A DNA stretch of 7,420 nt, from the NCBI GenBank assembly GCA_003552275.1, contig PUKL01000042.1, positions 1 through 7,420 on the forward strand. The letters are read 5' to 3'. Source of the DNA: Mollicutes bacterium (GTDB lineage Bacteria > Bacillota_I > Bacilli_A > Izemoplasmatales > Izemoplasmataceae). Below the pieces are notes generated by a model. The model saw only the letters and a program-made list of their open reading frames with translations. It did not search any database and was not told the origin of the DNA. Position numbers and translations under genes: made by a program. This document shows, in pieces, positions 4,742 to 7,420 of the stretch (its first letter is position 1; each line of letters starts with the position of its first letter).

Positions 4742-5707
4742 ATGAAGAACTTCATCAAGAAACTTTCCATCGTCCTTGTCGGCATCGCACTTGCTTTCAC
4801 AGTTGCTGCGTGTCGAGAAGAAGAGGATGTCATCACTCTGGCTGAAGGCGACTGGGAAAGCCAGGTATTCCACAACCGTGTCATCGGCTTCATCATCGAA
4901 CATGGCTACGGTCAAGAATGGGAGGATGTCCAAGCGGATACTCCTGTCGTGGTCCAATCGCTCAGAACGGGTGACATCGACATCAACTCAGAAATGTGGA
5001 CCGACAATGTAGCCAGCTATCAAGACGACCTCGAAGCGGGATACTACCATGAGATCGCGACGAACTTCGACGACAACTTCCAAGGTCTCTGGGTTCCCGG
5101 CTACATCCAGGATGAATACGAAATCTACGATGTGTTCGACCTGATCGAGCACAAAGACATGTTCCACAGCGATGAAGTGGAAGAAGGCAAAGGCATCATC
5201 TACGGCGGTCCCAGTGGTTGGGCCGTGACCGACTTCCTCAACAACAAGTTCGACAATGAAGAGGATTACGGTGACCTCATCGACGCCTTCGAATTCTATC
5301 CCATCGAATCCACAGCGACGCTGAACACCACCCTGGTCGACGCCTATAACAACAATGAAGCTTGGGTCGGCTACCACTGGACGCCCACCTGGCCCCATGC
5401 GGAAATGGACCTGCGTCTCCTCGATGATCCCTTCGATTACGACTTCGACGAGGGAACAGGAAACATTCCGCCCACACCCGTCACAGTCGTCGTCACTGAC
5501 AGCTTTGAAGAACGCCATCCCGACATTTTCGATTTCCTGAGCAACTATGAGACGGATGCCGACATCACCTCGGAAGCGCTCGTGATCATGGATGAACACG
5601 ATGACGCCATGGAAGCCGCAAAAGAGTGGCTCCGCGACAATGAAGACATCTGGACCCCCATGGTCCCCGAAGATGTCGCTGACAGAGTCAGAGGCGCTCT
5701 CCAGTAA
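4742..5707 (+). CDS. Substrate-binding lipoprotein of a glycine betaine-type ABC importer (OpuAC family)
   Basis: This 321-residue protein should capture a compatible solute such as glycine betaine outside the membrane and pass it to the permease at 5868. The N-terminus is a lipoprotein signal: basic MKNFIKK, a hydrophobic core and the lipobox VAAC, with Cys24 as lipid anchor after LspA cleavage. The mature part matches the OpuAC fold: AEGDWESQVFHNRVIGFIIEHGYG near the start, a middle YGGPSGWAVTDFL, WVGYHWTPTWPHAEMDLRLLDDP around 208-230, and a C-terminal helix ending NEDIWTPMVPEDV. Trp38, Trp86, Trp160, Trp213 and Trp217 are candidates for an aromatic cage. The mature chain is extremely acidic (by eye about 73 Asp+Glu against about 12 Lys+Arg). 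AAGGAG at 4726-4731 supports the start. Expression is probably controlled by the upstream operator. The substrate (betaine, proline betaine, carnitine or choline) cannot be decided. Confidence 0.92.
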   Translation: MKNFIKKLSIVLVGIALAFTVAACREEEDVITLAEGDWESQVFHNRVIGFIIEHGYGQEWEDVQADTPVVVQSLRTGDIDINSEMWTDNVASYQDDLEAGYYHEIATNFDDNFQGLWVPGYIQDEYEIYDVFDLIEHKDMFHSDEVEEGKGIIYGGPSGWAVTDFLNNKFDNEEDYGDLIDAFEFYPIESTATLNTTLVDAYNNNEAWVGYHWTPTWPHAEMDLRLLDDPFDYDFDEGTGNIPPTPVTVVVTDSFEERHPDIFDFLSNYETDADITSEALVIMDEHDDAMEAAKEWLRDNEDIWTPMVPEDVADRVRGALQ

Positions 5708-5727
5708 TTGAAAAACCAGGTTGACGA

Positions 5728-5750
5728 AGGCAATCCGGCAAGGATTGCCT
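5728..5750 (+). other. First intercistronic hairpin after the binding-protein gene
   Basis: A perfect 9-bp stem, AGGCAATCC with GGATTGCCT (5728-5736 and 5742-5750), encloses the 5-base loop GGCAA. It lies 20 bases after the stop at 5705-5707 and has no T-run, so it looks like an RNA-stability or processing element rather than a terminator. Confidence 0.65.
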
Positions 5751-5759
5751 GCGCTCCCT

Positions 5760-5801
5760 AAAACGGCCTCGCTCGGGCGAGACCTCGAGCGGGGTCGTTT
5801 T
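5760..5801 (+). terminator. Second, long intercistronic hairpin; possible leaky terminator or mRNA stabiliser
   Basis: A 16-bp stem pairs 5760-5775 with 5786-5801 around a 10-base loop. All positions pair, two of them as G-U wobbles. The stem begins with AAAA and ends with TTTT, but the following bases (AAGGAAAAA) do not extend the T-run, so termination is probably partial. It stands between the binding-protein gene and the permease/ATPase genes. No strong promoter is seen downstream, so the latter probably depend on read-through. Confidence 0.65.
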
Positions 5802-5867
5802 AAGGAAAAATATGTAGTATTGCCTGAATTATCTTCTATGCACCAACCTTGAAAGGAGACATGTACT

Positions 5868-6740
5868 ATGTGGGAAAGGATACGTGACTTCCCCGAACAG
5901 CTGTATTTCAACTATAGTGTCTACATCGACCGCTTTGTCGATTGGCTTTCGCAAGCTTTCGGATGGTTTTTCGACATCGTCCGCGATATCATCCTCACCA
6001 TGTTCGACGGGGTGGAGTTCGTCCTCGGCATTACGCCGTGGTGGCTCTACATCGTTCTCTTGTTCATCGCCGGATGGAGACTCTACAATGTCAAGACGGG
6101 CATCACCTTGGCCTTCCTGCTCTTCCTCATCGGCGTGAGCGGCTTGTGGAGCGAGATGATCTACACCCTTGCCATCATCTTCATCAGTGTTTTCATCAGT
6201 TTCCTCATCGGACTGCCCACGGGCATCCTCATGTCCAAGTCGAGTCGACTGGAAAACATCTTGAAACCGATTCTCGACGGTATGCAGACACTGCCCTCGT
6301 TCGTCTATCTCATCCCGGCGTTGATGCTCCTCGGCATCGGTCGTGTCCCCGCCGTCTTTGCGACCACGATCTATGCGGTGCCGCCCCTCATCCGACTGAC
6401 GTTCCTCGGCATCAAGAATGTCGACGAACAAGTCATCGAGGCGGGCATCTCCTTCGGGTCCACCCCCATGCAGATGCTTTTCAAGATCGAACTGCCCCAG
6501 GCGCTCTCGACAATCGCTGCGGGTCTCAACCAGACCACCATGATGGCCGTCGCGATGGTCGTCATCTCCTCGATGATCGGTGCCCGCGGTATCGGACAGG
6601 AAGTCCTCATCGCCATCCGACAAGTCCAGGTCGGCGACGGATTCGTGGCGGGATTGGCCATCGTTTTTGTGGCCATCATCCTGGATAGACTCCTGCAAGG
6701 TGTCACCAACCGATTCGACCAAACCATGGAGACGGAGTGA
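5868..6740 (+). CDS. Permease of a glycine betaine-type ABC importer (ProW/OpuAB family)
   Basis: This 290-residue protein should form the membrane channel of the importer. After an amphipathic, aromatic N-terminus (about 1-35), hydrophobic segments appear at about 57-74, 78-94, 96-121, 145-182 (two spans), 225-239 and 256-275. QTLPSFVYLIPALMLLGIG (140-158) is the family's hallmark stretch. The EAA loop that docks on the ATPase lies at about 191-210, with EAGISFG and KIELPQ. The binding protein is a separate gene, unlike BusAB of Lactococcus, in which permease and binding domain are fused. AAAGGAG at 5852-5858 is 9 bases before the ATG at 5868; an out-of-frame ATG at 5861 is too close to it to matter. 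The gene is 160 bases behind the binding-protein gene, across two hairpins, and 6 bases ahead of the ATPase gene. Confidence 0.95.
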   Translation: MWERIRDFPEQLYFNYSVYIDRFVDWLSQAFGWFFDIVRDIILTMFDGVEFVLGITPWWLYIVLLFIAGWRLYNVKTGITLAFLLFLIGVSGLWSEMIYTLAIIFISVFISFLIGLPTGILMSKSSRLENILKPILDGMQTLPSFVYLIPALMLLGIGRVPAVFATTIYAVPPLIRLTFLGIKNVDEQVIEAGISFGSTPMQMLFKIELPQALSTIAAGLNQTTMMAVAMVVISSMIGARGIGQEVLIAIRQVQVGDGFVAGLAIVFVAIILDRLLQGVTNRFDQTMETE

Positions 6741-6746
6741 TCAATC

Positions 6747-7420
6747 ATGGCCAGAGATGTGAAAGTTGACAACATGAGTGTCGTATTCGGCACGAATGCG
6801 CAAAGACAAGCAGCCATAGAACTATTGGACGAGAATATGACGGCCGACGAAATCCGCGAAGAGACCGGCGCCACGGTGGCCGTCAAGAACCTCAGTTTCG
6901 AGATCGAAGAAGGTGAGCTCTTTGTCATCGTGGGTCTTTCGGGAAGCGGCAAGAGTTCGTTCATCCGCACGTTGAACCTCTTGAACAGACCCGCCCGCGG
7001 CTCCATCACGGTCGGCGGACAGGATTTGACAAAGCTTTCGCGCTCCGAACTCCGAAACTATCGCCGCAACGATGTGAGCATGGTCTTCCAAAACTTCGCC
7101 CTGCTGAGCCACCGCACGGTCATGCAGAATGTCGAATACCCCCTGGAAGTCCAGGGTGTCCCCAAAGAAGAACGACGCGAAACGGCCCAAGGCGCCATCG
7201 ACCTCGTCGGGCTTTCCGGTTGGGAGAACCATATGCCCAACCAACTCTCGGGCGGCATGCGCCAACGTGTCGGTCTCGCCCGCGCCCTGACGAACGACCC
7301 GGAGCTCCTCCTCATGGACGAGCCCTACAGTGCCTTGGACCCCCTCATCCGCCGGAACATGCAAGACGAACTGCTGAAACTCGAAGACGAGATGGACAGG
7401 ACCATCCTCTTCATCACGCA
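6747..7420 (+). CDS. ATPase of a glycine betaine-type ABC importer (ProV/OpuAA family), 3' end outside window
   Basis: The frame stays open to the right edge, giving the first 224 residues. This cytoplasmic subunit should power solute uptake by ATP hydrolysis. The N-terminal extension (about 18-45, AAIELLDENMTADEIREETGATVAVKNLSF) is characteristic of betaine/proline-betaine ATPases. The nucleotide-binding motifs are in order: Walker A GLSGSGKSS (63-71, Lys69), Q-loop VFQNFALL (Gln115), signature LSGGMRQRVG (167-176), and Walker B LLLMDEP (187-193) with Glu192 as catalytic base, followed by the D-loop SALDP. The usual DEAFSALDP reads DEPYSALDP here. The H-loop histidine and any C-terminal CBS domains, which in relatives such as OpuA sense ionic strength or cyclic di-AMP, lie beyond the window. 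GGAG at 6734-6737, inside the end of the permease gene, sits 9 bases before the ATG. Confidence 0.95.
   Translation, partial: MARDVKVDNMSVVFGTNAQRQAAIELLDENMTADEIREETGATVAVKNLSFEIEEGELFVIVGLSGSGKSSFIRTLNLLNRPARGSITVGGQDLTKLSRSELRNYRRNDVSMVFQNFALLSHRTVMQNVEYPLEVQGVPKEERRETAQGAIDLVGLSGWENHMPNQLSGGMRQRVGLARALTNDPELLLMDEPYSALDPLIRRNMQDELLKLEDEMDRTILFIT

Noticed and set aside
5802..5867. Separate promoter for the permease gene
   Set aside because: TAGTAT at 5815-5820 resembles the -10 of the upstream promoter, but no acceptable -35 stands 16-18 bases before it (the position falls in the hairpin arm, GGGTCG), and the lone CAACC at 5844-5848 lacks a partner at the spacing seen elsewhere.

Overview
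The window reads as chromosomal DNA of a GC-rich member of the Bacillota (Firmicutes), or a close relative, using the standard bacterial code (TGA ends most of the genes). The evidence is the SepM/YlbL-type Lon-domain protease, lspA followed directly by an rluA-type gene (as in Bacillus lspA-ylyB), a UvrX/YolD pair, a BusR-type regulator, strong AGGAG ribosome sites and a Gram-positive-style lipoprotein. The genus cannot be read from this sequence. All genes lie on the + strand.

Region 1 (1-2160) is a tightly overlapping housekeeping operon: the end of a SepM/YlbL-like serine protease, a 124-residue membrane protein of unknown function, signal peptidase II (lspA) and an RluA-family pseudouridine synthase. 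It closes with a clear rho-independent terminator. Region 2 (about 2185-3860) is a two-gene unit with its own possible promoter: a UvrX-type Y-family DNA polymerase and a YolD-like partner, again closed by a terminator.

Region 3 (3900 to the right edge) is an osmoprotection locus. A GntR-type regulator with a C-terminal RCK_C (TrkA_C) domain, the BusR architecture known to sense cyclic di-AMP, precedes a three-gene betaine-type ABC importer: a very acidic substrate-binding lipoprotein, a ProW/OpuAB-like permease and a ProV/OpuAA-like ATPase cut by the window end. The promoter of the regulator and that of the binding protein carry the same CAACC/GGTTG half-sites. One half-site sits at the identical place between -35 and -10 in both, which points to a shared operator: autoregulation plus control of the transporter. 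Two tandem hairpins separate the binding-protein gene from the permease and ATPase genes and could lower expression of the membrane parts relative to the binding protein.

The most notable observations are the matching operator geometry of the two promoters, the split (unfused) importer under a BusR-like regulator, the extreme acidity of the exported binding protein, and the double intercistronic hairpin. No intergenic stretch exceeds 300 bases. I saw no tRNA, rRNA, CRISPR array or mobile element.
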